Source: CAIYYX01 sp035530135 (lineage in GTDB: Bacteria; Pseudomonadota; Gammaproteobacteria; Burkholderiales; Rhodocyclaceae). From it: DNA of 64,000 bases. Under the pieces are notes generated by a model that was not told the DNA's origin, searched no databases, and worked only from the letters and a program-made list of their open reading frames with translations. Position 1 is the stretch's first letter. The number at the start of each line of letters is the position of its first letter. Of the stretch, positions 18,590-28,884 are shown piece after piece. The stretch spans positions 1-64,000 of the forward strand of contig DATKVJ010000155.1 of assembly GCA_035530135.1 (NCBI GenBank), read 5' to 3'. A program made the translations under genes and the position numbers.

Positions 18590-19645
18590 ATGGCTGCAAT
18601 CGATCAAGCGTGGAGATCTTCCGGCGGCGGCGCCCAAAGCCAGGTCGAGCTTCTGGCGCAGTCGCGCGAGCGGGTGGCGGCGCGCCTGCGCCAGGCGCTG
18701 CGCGGCGTGCTGGGCGGGGTGCGCTCCGATCTGCTGCGCCGGGGCGAGCTCGCGGGCGAGCGCGAGCAACGCCACTTCCTTTACGGCATTCGCGATGCGC
18801 TGATGGAAAAGGGTGTGCATCTGGAGTCCTTGCTGGCTGGCCACTGGCGCCGCGAGTTCGACGCCGCCACCGCCGGGCGCCTGGGGGCCCGGCTGAGCGT
18901 GCTGAGCCTGGACGAGCCAGACGACCGGGAGGAAGAACTCGCGCTCCAGGCGATCGTCGAGCGGCTGCGCGGACGGTGCGCTGCGGCGGTCGAGGCCATC
19001 GGCAGGCGCCTGGCGGCGCTATCGGGCCGGGACCAGGTCGGCGGCGCGGCCCCCGAGGTGCTCTGCAAGGCGTTGCGCGGCGCGCTCTGCGAAGCGGCTT
19101 TCGGCCGGCTGGAACGCTTGGAGTTGCTGCGCTCCTTGCTGCCCTACGCCGGCGCCGAATTTGGTGCGGTCTATGACCAGTGGTGGGGCGAACTGGCGAG
19201 CGAGGAGCGGCCTGCCGCGGCCGGATCAAGACCGAGTAGCGTCGAGCGCGACCATGCGGCCGCCGAGGCGGCGCTGGCGGGCTTTCTAGCCCTGCCGCTG
19301 CCCGCGGTCGCGGCGCAGTTGCTCGCCGGCGAATGGCGGGAGCTGTTGCGCCGCCTCCATGCCGAGGGCGACCGGGACGCCTGGGATGCCGCCTGCACCG
19401 CCGCCGGGGAACTGGTCTGGAGCGTGCGGCTCGCGCCCGGCAGCCCGGAGCGCAAGATGCTCCTGGGCAGGCTGCCGAATCTGCTCAAGCAGCTCCAAGA
19501 TGGCTTCGAACGTCTGGGGCTCGACGCCGTGCGCCGCGTGGAGATTCTCGACGCCTTGTTCGGCGTACACGCCGCCATTCTGCGCGGCGAAGCGCCGCAG
19601 TCGATCCCGGCGCGCGCGCGAATCGTCATCCCGGGCGGCTCATAG
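18590..19645 (+). CDS. Short DUF1631-like protein under a c-di-GMP riboswitch
   Basis: 351 residues, mostly alpha-helical. The C-terminal third (SVERDHAAAEAALAGFLALP, the DAACTAAGELVWSVR segment, LPNLLKQLQDGFERLGLD and ILDALFGVHAAILRG) resembles the central/C-terminal part of DUF1631 proteins, which are usually longer than 600 residues and often described only as hypothetical. This one lacks the long N-terminal repeats. ATG at 18590 follows GAGGAGGG. With its riboswitch it should respond to c-di-GMP, so a role in surface attachment, motility or envelope changes is plausible. No catalytic motif seen. Confidence 0.72.
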   Translation: MAAIDQAWRSSGGGAQSQVELLAQSRERVAARLRQALRGVLGGVRSDLLRRGELAGEREQRHFLYGIRDALMEKGVHLESLLAGHWRREFDAATAGRLGARLSVLSLDEPDDREEELALQAIVERLRGRCAAAVEAIGRRLAALSGRDQVGGAAPEVLCKALRGALCEAAFGRLERLELLRSLLPYAGAEFGAVYDQWWGELASEERPAAAGSRPSSVERDHAAAEAALAGFLALPLPAVAAQLLAGEWRELLRRLHAEGDRDAWDAACTAAGELVWSVRLAPGSPERKMLLGRLPNLLKQLQDGFERLGLDAVRRVEILDALFGVHAAILRGEAPQSIPARARIVIPGGS

Positions 19646-19662
19646 CCGAAAGCGCCGGCCAT

Positions 19663-19725
19663 TTGAGCCGCTCGGACAGCGAGGCTCTATAATCCCGGAC
19701 GCCTCAAGCTGGGGCGGCCTTTTTT
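19663..19725 (+). promoter_or_regulatory. Promoter and leader hairpin before the hydrolase-ACP-KAS cassette
   Basis: A perfect TATAAT lies at 19688-19693, with a weak -35 TTGAGC at 19663-19668 (19-base spacer). Just after the expected start of transcription there is a GCCTC/GGGGC hairpin and a run of six T at 19720-19725, then the ATG at 19732. The hairpin with T-run could terminate readthrough from the riboswitch gene or attenuate the downstream transcript. No Shine-Dalgarno sequence precedes the ATG. Confidence 0.38.
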
Positions 19726-19731
19726 CTGTCC

Positions 19732-20553
19732 ATGAATAAACTCCCGGCGGTATTGCTGCTCCATGGGCTCTGGAGCAGTCCGAGCGAGATGCTGCCCGTC
19801 GCCAATGCACTCGGACGCACCGGCTACCGGGTGGAGACCCCTGAAATTCCCGGCTACACCTACGCGGCCGGAACGAAGCTCAGCCGTTGGCGCGATTGGC
19901 TGCAAGCCGCCCTGGCTGCCTTCGATGCCCTCGCATCCGAGCACGACAGCGTCTTCGTCGGCGGCCTGTGCGTGGGCGGCACGCTCTCGCTCGCGGTGGC
20001 GGCCCACCGTCCCGGAAAGGTGAAGGCGCTCTCCGTACTATCGCCCTCCGTGTTCTTCGACGGTTGGGGCGTTCCCAGGCTGACGCGCTTGCGCCACATC
20101 GGCTACTACAGCCCCTTTCGCTATTTCTGGAAGGTGCAGGAAAAGGAGCCCTTCGGCGTCAAGAATCCGCTGATTCGGCGCTGGATAGCCCGCGAGATGG
20201 AGAACCGCGAGGTCTCGGCGGCGGGCGCCGCCGCCCTGCCGCTGACCGGACTGCACGAGTCGGAGCGGCTGCTCGCCGCCGTCAAGCGCGCGCTCCCGGC
20301 AATCGCCGCGCCGACGCTGATCATCCATGCCAGGGAGGACGAAATTTCAACCCTGCGCTCGCCCCAGTTCCTGCTCGAGCGCCTCGGTAGCCGCGTCAAG
20401 CATCTGCGGGTGTTGGAGAACAGTTACCACATGGTGACCCTGGACAACGAACGCCAGCAAGTCGCGGCGTACATCATCGACTTTTTCCTCGATCGGACCC
20501 CGCCGCCCGAAGCTTCCATTCTTCCCTTCCCGCCCCGAACGCGCGTCGCCTGA
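19732..20553 (+). CDS. Alpha/beta hydrolase with a cysteine in the nucleophile elbow
   Basis: 273 residues; alpha/beta hydrolase fold, beginning with the oxyanion HGLW segment (LLLHGLWSSPSEM). The nucleophile elbow reads GGLCVGG, so the usual Ser is Cys80 (codon TGC at 19969). The acid is probably the Asp in HAREDEIS and the base the His in ENSYHMVTLD. Cys elbows of this GxCxG form are known in PHA synthases and dienelactone hydrolase. The gene is followed by acyl carrier protein and ketosynthase genes, suggesting it acts on an ACP- or CoA-bound acyl group as thioesterase or acyl transferase. It resembles carboxylesterases of the Est30/YvaK type. Confidence 0.85.
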   Translation: MNKLPAVLLLHGLWSSPSEMLPVANALGRTGYRVETPEIPGYTYAAGTKLSRWRDWLQAALAAFDALASEHDSVFVGGLCVGGTLSLAVAAHRPGKVKALSVLSPSVFFDGWGVPRLTRLRHIGYYSPFRYFWKVQEKEPFGVKNPLIRRWIAREMENREVSAAGAAALPLTGLHESERLLAAVKRALPAIAAPTLIIHAREDEISTLRSPQFLLERLGSRVKHLRVLENSYHMVTLDNERQQVAAYIIDFFLDRTPPPEASILPFPPRTRVA

Positions 20554-20650
20554 CGCTCAGCATCGACAGACCCCGATCGGCTATTATTAGCACTTTGTAC
20601 ATAGACCGCCGATCACCGGGTCAAGTCATGCAGGAAGCAAGGAGCCATTC

Positions 20651-20911
20651 GTGAGCACATTGGAAAAGATTCAGCAGCTGATGCGGGAGCGCCTGGGACT
20701 GGCCGAGGAGCAGGTACAGCCCGGGCAGAGCCTGGAAGCGATCGGCATAGATTCCCTGGCGATCGTGGAATTCATGTTCGACCTCGAAGACGAGTTCGGC
20801 GTCAGGCTCACCGATGAGCGCACGCCGGTCAGCAGCGTGCAGGATATCGCCGACATCATCGATCGGGCGTTGGCCAATCCGGAACAGCTCAGGCAACCGG
20901 CATCCGCATGA
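20651..20911 (+). CDS. Acyl carrier protein, cassette-specific
   Basis: 86 residues; the phosphopantetheine attachment site is Ser35 in GIDSLAIVEF. Distinct from the housekeeping AcpP (IGADSLDTVE), so probably a dedicated carrier. GTG start at 20651, preceded by AAGGAG; an ATG at 20628 only gives an 8-residue frame ending at the GTG. Its stop overlaps the ketosynthase start (ATGA). The carrier and ketosynthase are therefore translated together and probably form one acyl-chain-modifying unit with the hydrolase. Confidence 0.92.
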   Translation: MSTLEKIQQLMRERLGLAEEQVQPGQSLEAIGIDSLAIVEFMFDLEDEFGVRLTDERTPVSSVQDIADIIDRALANPEQLRQPASA

Positions 20912-22146
20912 TGCGGCGGGTGTTCGTCACCGGCGTGGGCATCCTGGCCCCGGGCGGGAGCGACGCGCCGACCTTCTTTTCCAGTCTGATCGACGGCCGC
21001 TCCGCTATCGGGCCGCTGCACTCATCCTTCGCCGAGAGGCTGACGACGCGCATCGCAGCCAGCGTCGACTTCGATCCCAAGCCCCACTTTCCGGTACTGC
21101 GCGCGGCTTCGCTCGATCGCTACGCCCAGTTCGCGCTGGTGGCGGCGCGGCAGGCGGTGACGGATGCCGCGCTGATCTTCGACGATGAATTGCGCGAGCG
21201 AACCGGCGTTTTCTGGGGCACCGGCATGGGCGGTGCCCAGACCATCGAACAGGGTTACGACGATGTCTACCTGAAGGGGCAGGACCGCGTGCGGCCGCTC
21301 TCCGTGCCGATGTCGATGAACAACGCGGCGGCGGCGCAGATCGGCATCGAGTACGGTATCCGCGGCCCGGCCCTGACCTACTCGACCGCCTGCGCTTCCT
21401 CGGCCAATGCCGTAGGCGAGGCCTGCCGCGCGATCCGTCACGGCGAGATCGATCTGGCCGTGGCCGGCGGCAGCGAAGCGCTGCTCACCTTCGGCGCGCT
21501 GAAGGCGTGGGAGGGTCTGCGCGCCCTGGCGCTCGAGGATGTGGCCGAGCCTTCGGCTTCCTGTCGTCCCTTCTCGGCCGAGCGCAGCGGGCTGGTGCTG
21601 GGCGAGGGCGCGGGGGCACTGGTGCTCGAGTCGGAAGAGCACGCGCGCGAGCGCGGCGCGGTAGCGCTGGCCGAGTTCGCCGGCTACGGCCGCAGTAATG
21701 ACGCCATGCACCTGACCAAGCCCACGGTCGACGGACAGGTGCGGGCGATGCGCCAGGCGCTTGCCGAGGCCGGCTTGCCTCCGCCGGCGATCGGCTATCT
21801 CAACGCGCACGGTACCGCCACGCCGGTCGGCGACCTTGTCGAGACCGCGGCGATCAAGGCGGTTTTCGCAGAGGCGGCGGCGAGGCTTCCGATCAGCTCG
21901 ACCAAGGCTATGCACGGCCACCTGATGGGCGCTGCCGGGGCGGTCGAATTGATCGTGGCGCTGATGGCCATGCGCTCCGGCAGCATCCCGCCGACCGCGC
22001 ACTACCGTCGGCCAGACCCGGAGTGTGACCTCGACTACGTGCCCAACGTCGCCCGGCGCGGCGTCGCCATCGACGCCGTCATGTCCAATTCCTTCGCCTT
22101 CGGCGGCGGCAACGCCGTGCTGGTGCTGCGCCGCGGCCAAGACTGA
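20908..22146 (+). CDS. Beta-ketoacyl-ACP synthase, FabF-like
   Basis: 412 residues, the size of FabF/KAS II. The Cys-His-His triad is complete: Cys162 in TACASSANAV, His301 in NAHGTATPVGD and His338 in MHGHLMGAAGAVE. Condenses malonyl-ACP with an acyl primer. It lies in a cassette with its own ACP and a hydrolase, away from the fab cluster, so it probably makes a specialised acyl chain or ketone rather than bulk fatty acids. Convergent with ETF-QO, with only 29 bases between stops, including a small CCGGC/GCCGG hairpin. Confidence 0.93.
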   Translation: MMRRVFVTGVGILAPGGSDAPTFFSSLIDGRSAIGPLHSSFAERLTTRIAASVDFDPKPHFPVLRAASLDRYAQFALVAARQAVTDAALIFDDELRERTGVFWGTGMGGAQTIEQGYDDVYLKGQDRVRPLSVPMSMNNAAAAQIGIEYGIRGPALTYSTACASSANAVGEACRAIRHGEIDLAVAGGSEALLTFGALKAWEGLRALALEDVAEPSASCRPFSAERSGLVLGEGAGALVLESEEHARERGAVALAEFAGYGRSNDAMHLTKPTVDGQVRAMRQALAEAGLPPPAIGYLNAHGTATPVGDLVETAAIKAVFAEAAARLPISSTKAMHGHLMGAAGAVELIVALMAMRSGSIPPTAHYRRPDPECDLDYVPNVARRGVAIDAVMSNSFAFGGGNAVLVLRRGQD

Positions 22147-22175
22147 AACCGGCACTGAGCCGGCTCATATGCCGG

Positions 22176-23819
22176 TCACATGCCGGGATAGACCGGTCCT
22201 TCGCCGCCCTGGGGTGTCACCCAGACGATGTTCTGGGTCGGGTCCTTGATATCGCAGGTCTTGCAATGGACGCAGTTCTGCGCATTGATCTGCAGGCGCG
22301 CGTTTTTGCCGCTCTCGTCGTAGAGGATCTCATAGACGCCGGCGGGACAGTAGCGCTGTTCCGGGGCGTCGTAGAGCGCCAGATTCACCCTGATCGGCAC
22401 CTCCGGATCCTTGAGCGTCAGGTGGCAGGGCTCGTTTTCCTCGTGATGGGTGTTGGAGAGGAACACCGAGGAGAGGCGGTCGAAGGAGATCACGCCGTCG
22501 GGCTTCGGATAGTCGATAGGCTGGCAGTCGGCGGCCCGCTTCAGCTTCAGGTGGTCCGCCGACAGGCGCAGGGTCCACGGCGCCCGGCCGCGGAACAGCT
22601 GCTGGTCGATGCCGAACATCAGCGAGCCGAAATACAGGCCGCGGCTCATCCAGGGCTTGAAGTTGCGCGCCTTGTGGAGTTCCTCGAACAGCCAGCTGTC
22701 GCGGAACTTCTGCGGGTAGGCGACGAGCTCGTCATTGTGGCGGCCGTTACCGAGGGCTTCGGCCGCCGCCTCGGCGGCCATCATGCCGCTCTTGATCGCG
22801 GCGTGGCTGCCCTTGATGCGCGAGGCGACCAGGAATCCGGCGTCGTCGCCGATCAAGGCGCCGCCCGGGAAGATCAGCTTGGGCAGGGCCTGCAGGCCAC
22901 CGGCGGTGAGCGCCCGGGCGCCGTAGCTGATGCGCTTGCCGCCCTCGAGCATGGGGCGGATCTTCGGGTGGGTCTTGAGTCGCTGGAATTCCTCGAAGGG
23001 CGACAGGTAAGGGTTGCCGTAGGCCAGTCCGATGACATAGCCGATCGCCACCAGCTTGTCGCCGTTCTCGTTGCTGTAGTGATAGCAGAACGAGCCGCCG
23101 TAGGTGTCGGCGGCCAGCGGCCAGCCGGCGGTGTGCATCACCAGGCCGGGGACGTGCCGCTCGGGGCTCACCTCCCACAGCTCCTTGATGCCGATGCCAT
23201 AGACCTGGGGGTCGGCGCCGCTTCTCAGATTGAAATTCGCTTCGAGCTGTTTGCCCAGGCTGCCGCGGCAGCCCTCGGCGAACAGCGTGTATTTGCCGAT
23301 GAGCTCCATGCCTCTTTGGAAGGCGGCGGTCGGCTGGCCGTCGCGGCCGACACCCATGTCGCCGGTGGCCACGCCGGCGACAGCGCCGTCTTCGCGATAG
23401 AGCACCTCGGCGCCGGCGAAGCCGGGATAGATCTCGACGCCCAGCGCCTCGGCCTGTTGCCCCAGCCAGCGGCACAGGTTGCCCAGGCTGATGATGTAGT
23501 TGCCGTGGTTCTGGAAGCAGTCGGGCAGCAAAAAGTTGGGCAGTCTCCAGCCGCCGTTTTCGCGGAGGATCATGAAGCGGTCTTCGGACACCGGCGTGTC
23601 CAGCGGTGCGTTCTGCGCCTGCCACTCGGGCAGCAGTTCGTTCAGGGCGATGGGGTCCATGATCGCGCCGGAGAGAATGTGGGCGCCGATCTCGGCACCC
23701 TTTTCGATCAGGCAGACGTTGATGTCGCCGTTCAACTGCTTGAGACGGATCGCCGCCGCCAGACCCGCCGGACCGCCGCCGACGATCACCACATCAAATT
23801 CCATTGCTTCCCGTTCCAT
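22176..23819 (-). CDS. Electron transfer flavoprotein-ubiquinone oxidoreductase
   Basis: 547 residues; inner-membrane-associated FAD and 4Fe-4S enzyme that passes electrons from ETF to ubiquinone. N-terminal FAD fold VVIVGGGPAGLAAAIRL, ETF-QO central segments (ILSGAIMDP, GSFCYHYSNENG), and C-terminal cluster ligands in NCVHCKTCDIKDP near the end. Two possible starts, 23819 and 23804, both have purine-rich sites upstream; the longer is used. Completes the chain with the acyl-CoA dehydrogenase/EtfAB genes at 10939-14437. Confidence 0.96.
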   Translation of the reverse strand: MEREAMEFDVVIVGGGPAGLAAAIRLKQLNGDINVCLIEKGAEIGAHILSGAIMDPIALNELLPEWQAQNAPLDTPVSEDRFMILRENGGWRLPNFLLPDCFQNHGNYIISLGNLCRWLGQQAEALGVEIYPGFAGAEVLYREDGAVAGVATGDMGVGRDGQPTAAFQRGMELIGKYTLFAEGCRGSLGKQLEANFNLRSGADPQVYGIGIKELWEVSPERHVPGLVMHTAGWPLAADTYGGSFCYHYSNENGDKLVAIGYVIGLAYGNPYLSPFEEFQRLKTHPKIRPMLEGGKRISYGARALTAGGLQALPKLIFPGGALIGDDAGFLVASRIKGSHAAIKSGMMAAEAAAEALGNGRHNDELVAYPQKFRDSWLFEELHKARNFKPWMSRGLYFGSLMFGIDQQLFRGRAPWTLRLSADHLKLKRAADCQPIDYPKPDGVISFDRLSSVFLSNTHHEENEPCHLTLKDPEVPIRVNLALYDAPEQRYCPAGVYEILYDESGKNARLQINAQNCVHCKTCDIKDPTQNIVWVTPQGGEGPVYPGM

Positions 23820-23850
23820 GCCTATCCCCTGTCAGAGCGCCGTTGGGCAT

Positions 23851-23856
23851 TATAAT
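23851..23856. promoter_or_regulatory. TATAAT core in the ETF-QO/thioesterase divergent region
   Basis: ATTATAAT reads as a -10 core on both strands in the 76-base gap between the divergent genes. It is placed about 39 bases before the thioesterase ATG and about 32 before the ETF-QO start, but no convincing -35 accompanies it on either strand. Confidence 0.25.
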
Positions 23857-23895
23857 TGCAAACCTTGACAAACCCCTGGCCGAGCCAAGATAGCC

Positions 23896-24303
23896 ATGGA
23901 ACATCCGCGCAAACTGGTGCACACCATCCTGATCCCGATCCGGTGGGGCGACATGGACGCGATGGGGCACGTCAATAACACCCTCTATTTCCGATATGCG
24001 GAACAGGCGCGCATCGAGTGGATGGCTTCCCTCGGTTTCCTCACCGACCGCTCGGGGCAGGGCTCCCCGGTGATCGTCAACGCCAGTTGCTCGTTTCTGA
24101 TTCCCTTCACCTATCCCGGGACGGTGGAGTTGCGCACCTACCTCGGCAAGCCCGGCCGCAGCAGCGTGCCCTCGTATTTCGAGATGCGTCTGGCCGGCGG
24201 GGAGGAACTCTACGCCGAGGGTGCGGCGAAAATCGTATGGACGGATGCCGCCACCGGCAAGTCGATCCCGCTGCCAGACGCCATGCGCGCCCTGGCGGAA
24301 TAG
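23896..24303 (+). CDS. Acyl-CoA thioesterase, 4-hydroxybenzoyl-CoA thioesterase (hotdog) family
   Basis: 135 residues, single hotdog domain. The active-site segment RWGDMDAMGHVNNTLYFRY contains the catalytic Asp of the YbgC/4HBT group. Hydrolyses an acyl-CoA; substrate unknown. It is 14 bases upstream of an acetoacetyl-CoA synthetase gene with an AGGAG site for the next gene, so the pair may balance CoA esters during fatty or keto acid use. Confidence 0.9.
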   Translation: MEHPRKLVHTILIPIRWGDMDAMGHVNNTLYFRYAEQARIEWMASLGFLTDRSGQGSPVIVNASCSFLIPFTYPGTVELRTYLGKPGRSSVPSYFEMRLAGGEELYAEGAAKIVWTDAATGKSIPLPDAMRALAE

Positions 24304-24317
24304 TCTAGGAGATCTGC

Positions 24318-26279
<1,962 letters not shown>

Positions 26280-26348
26280 CGGGGCACCGAGCGATCACCG
26301 GGGCGGCAGGCTCAGCCCCGAATTCAGCGACGCCACACCTCGGGCCGA

Positions 26349-26377
26349 TTGAGCCCGGGGCCGAATTCGGCTATCAT
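26349..26377 (+). promoter_or_regulatory. Sigma-70-type promoter of pyrG with a palindrome in the spacer
   Basis: TTGAGC at 26349-26354 and TATCAT at 26372-26377 are 17 bases apart, placing transcription start about 20 bases before the pyrG ATG. The palindrome GCCGAATTCGGC at 26360-26371 fills the end of the spacer and touches the -10, where a repressor would block RNA polymerase. A related CCCCGAATTCAG occurs about 45 bases upstream. Confidence 0.45.
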
Positions 26378-26403
26378 CCGAATTTCCCGCTACCGCAACA
26401 TCC

Positions 26404-28053
26404 ATGGCCAAATACGTCTTCGTCACGGGCGGTGTCGTGTCCTCGCTGGGCAAGGGCATCGCCGCCGCATCTCTGGGTGCCATCCTCGAATCGCGCGGCA
26501 TCAAGCTCACTCACCTCAAGCTCGATCCCTACATCAACGTCGATCCTGGAACGATGAGTCCGTTCCAGCACGGCGAAGTCTTCGTCACCGAGGATGGCGC
26601 CGAGACCGATCTCGACCTCGGCCATTACGAGCGTTTCACCCGCGCCAAGATGGGCAAGCGCAACAACTTCACCACCGGCCAGATCTACGAATCGGTGATC
26701 AAGAAGGAGCGGCGCGGCGAATATCTCGGCAAGACCGTGCAGGTGATCCCGCACATCACCGACGAGATCAAGCTGTACATCAAGCGCGGCGCCGAGGGGG
26801 CGGAAGTGGCCATCGTCGAGGTCGGCGGCACGGTCGGCGACATCGAATCCCTGCCCTTCCTCGAGGCCATCCGCCAGATGGGCATCGAGGAGGGCAGGAA
26901 CAACACCTGCTTCATCCATCTCACCCTGCTGCCCTGGATCGCCGCCGCCGGCGAGCTGAAGACCAAGCCGACCCAGCACTCGGTCAAGGAGCTGCGCGAG
27001 ATCGGCATCCAGCCCGACGTGCTGCTGTGTCGCGCCGACCGGCCGGTGCCCGAGGACGAGCGACGCAAGATTTCGCTGTTCACCAACGTCCAGCCCGAAG
27101 CGGTGATCTCGGCGGTCGATGCCGCCAGCATCTACCAGATCCCCGGCCTGCTGCACGACCAGATGCTGGACGAGATCGTCTGCCACAAGCTGGGCATCCT
27201 CGCCCGCGCCGCCGACCTGTCGGTATGGAAGAAGCTGGTGCATTCGCTCGAACATCCGCAGCACGAGGTCGACATCGCCTTCGTCGGCAAGTACGTCGAT
27301 CTCACCGAGTCGTACAAGTCGCTGACCGAGGCGCTGGTGCACGCCGGCATCCATACGCTGTCCAAGATCAACATCCACTACATCGACTCCGAGGGCATCG
27401 AGGCGGACGGCACCGGGGCGCTCGCCGGCATGGATGCGATCCTGGTGCCCGGGGGCTTCGGCCGGCGCGGCACCGAGGGCAAGATTGCTGCCATCCGCTA
27501 CGCCCGGGAGAACAGGGTGCCTTATCTGGGCATCTGCCTGGGAATGCAGCTCGCCGTGATCGAATTCGCCCGGGACGTGGCCGGCCTGGGCCACGCCCAC
27601 AGCACCGAATTCGACGCCGCCACGCCGCACCCGGTGGTCGCGCTGATCACCGAATGGCTGGACCGCGAAGGGCGCATCGAGCAGCGCGACGCCAATTCCG
27701 ATCTGGGCGGCACGATGCGCCTGGGCGGGCAGTCCTGCGCCCTGGTCGAGGGCTCGCTGGCGCGCAGGATCTACGGGGCAGACAAAATCAACGAGCGCCA
27801 CCGCCACCGCTACGAAGTGAACGATGCCTATCTGCCCCGCCTCACCCAGGCGGGCCTCAAGGTCTCGGGCGTCTCGGCCGAAGGCCGGCAGCTGTGCGAG
27901 ATGATCGAGCTGCCGAGCGACGGCCCGAACGCCCATCCCTGGTTCGTCGGTTGCCAGTTCCATCCGGAATTCACCTCCAATCCGAGGAGCGGCCATCCGC
28001 TGTTCATCGCCTTCGTGCAGGCGGCGCTCGACTTGCGCCGGGCGAATTCATGA
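26404..28053 (+). CDS. pyrG: CTP synthase
   Basis: 549 residues. Amidates UTP to CTP with glutamine. N-terminal synthase domain (MAKYVFVTGGVVSSLGKGI, ATP site) and C-terminal class I glutamine amidotransferase with the nucleophile Cys in YLGICLGMQLAV and the His-Pro-Glu triad end (FHPEFTSNP). It starts a housekeeping run pyrG-kdsA-DUF1330-eno-ftsB, an order widespread in betaproteobacteria. Stop overlaps kdsA start by 4 bases. Confidence 0.98.
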   Translation: MAKYVFVTGGVVSSLGKGIAAASLGAILESRGIKLTHLKLDPYINVDPGTMSPFQHGEVFVTEDGAETDLDLGHYERFTRAKMGKRNNFTTGQIYESVIKKERRGEYLGKTVQVIPHITDEIKLYIKRGAEGAEVAIVEVGGTVGDIESLPFLEAIRQMGIEEGRNNTCFIHLTLLPWIAAAGELKTKPTQHSVKELREIGIQPDVLLCRADRPVPEDERRKISLFTNVQPEAVISAVDAASIYQIPGLLHDQMLDEIVCHKLGILARAADLSVWKKLVHSLEHPQHEVDIAFVGKYVDLTESYKSLTEALVHAGIHTLSKINIHYIDSEGIEADGTGALAGMDAILVPGGFGRRGTEGKIAAIRYARENRVPYLGICLGMQLAVIEFARDVAGLGHAHSTEFDAATPHPVVALITEWLDREGRIEQRDANSDLGGTMRLGGQSCALVEGSLARRIYGADKINERHRHRYEVNDAYLPRLTQAGLKVSGVSAEGRQLCEMIELPSDGPNAHPWFVGCQFHPEFTSNPRSGHPLFIAFVQAALDLRRANS

Positions 28054-28883
28054 AGCTCTGCGGCTTCGAGGTCGGCCTCGACCGGCCGCTGTTCCTGATC
28101 GCCGGCCCCTGCGTGATCGAGTCGCGCCAGCTCGCGCTGGACACCGCCGGGCAACTGAAGGACATCTGCGCTTCGCTCTCCATCCCGTTCATCTACAAGT
28201 CTTCCTACGACAAGGCCAACCGCAGTTCCGGCGGCTCGCCGCGCGGACCCGGCCTGGAGATGGGACTCGAGATCCTCGCCGAGGTGCGGCGGGAGATCGG
28301 CGTGCCGGTGCTGACCGACGTCCATAGCGTGGAGGAGGTGGCGGCGGTCGCCGCCGTGGTCGATGTGTTGCAGACGCCGGCCTTTCTCTGCCGCCAGACC
28401 GATTTCATCGAGGCGGTGGCCTGCTCCGGGCGGCCGGTGAACATCAAGAAGGGACAGTTTCTCGCGCCCGGCGACATGAAGCAGGTGGTCATGAAGGCCA
28501 AGGCGGCCAACGGCAATCTGGACAACATCATGGTCTGCGAGCGCGGCGCCTCGTTCGGCTACAACAACCTGGTCTCCGACATGAGGAGCCTCGCCATCAT
28601 GCGCGAGACCGGCTGTCCGGTGGTCTTCGACGCCACCCACTCGGTGCAGCTGCCGGGGGGGCTGGGAGCGAGTTCCGGCGGCCAGCGCGAGTTCGTGCCG
28701 GTGCTGGCGCGCGCGGCGGTCGCCGTCGGCGTCTCGGGCCTGTTCATGGAGACCCATCCCGACCCGGAAAAGGCGCTCTCCGACGGCCCCAATGCCTGGC
28801 CGCTGGCCGGGATGCGGTCGCTGCTGGAGACGCTGCGCGACATCGACGCGCTGGTCAAGCGGCGCGGCCTTTTGGAGATGTGA
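28050..28883 (+). CDS. kdsA: 3-deoxy-8-phosphooctulonate synthase (KDO-8-P synthase)
   Basis: 277 residues. Condenses arabinose-5-phosphate and PEP for lipopolysaccharide inner core. Motifs FLIAGPCVIES, YKSSYDKANRSSG, LTDVHS and FDATHSVQLPGG are all present. ATG at 28050 overlaps the pyrG stop; an upstream in-frame extension through pyrG is a shadow. An organism with this gene is Gram-negative with KDO-containing LPS. Confidence 0.98.
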   Translation: MKLCGFEVGLDRPLFLIAGPCVIESRQLALDTAGQLKDICASLSIPFIYKSSYDKANRSSGGSPRGPGLEMGLEILAEVRREIGVPVLTDVHSVEEVAAVAAVVDVLQTPAFLCRQTDFIEAVACSGRPVNIKKGQFLAPGDMKQVVMKAKAANGNLDNIMVCERGASFGYNNLVSDMRSLAIMRETGCPVVFDATHSVQLPGGLGASSGGQREFVPVLARAAVAVGVSGLFMETHPDPEKALSDGPNAWPLAGMRSLLETLRDIDALVKRRGLLEM

Positions 28884-28884
28884 A

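Noticed and set aside
20628..20654. 8-residue frame overlapping the ACP start
   Set aside because: Too short and without support; it ends at the GTG only because ATG happens to be in that frame.
23865..23892. TTGACA and AAGATA as promoter of the thioesterase gene
   Set aside because: Transcription would start after the ATG at 23896.
26374..27996. 540-residue minus-strand ORF
   Set aside because: Antisense to pyrG; shadow.
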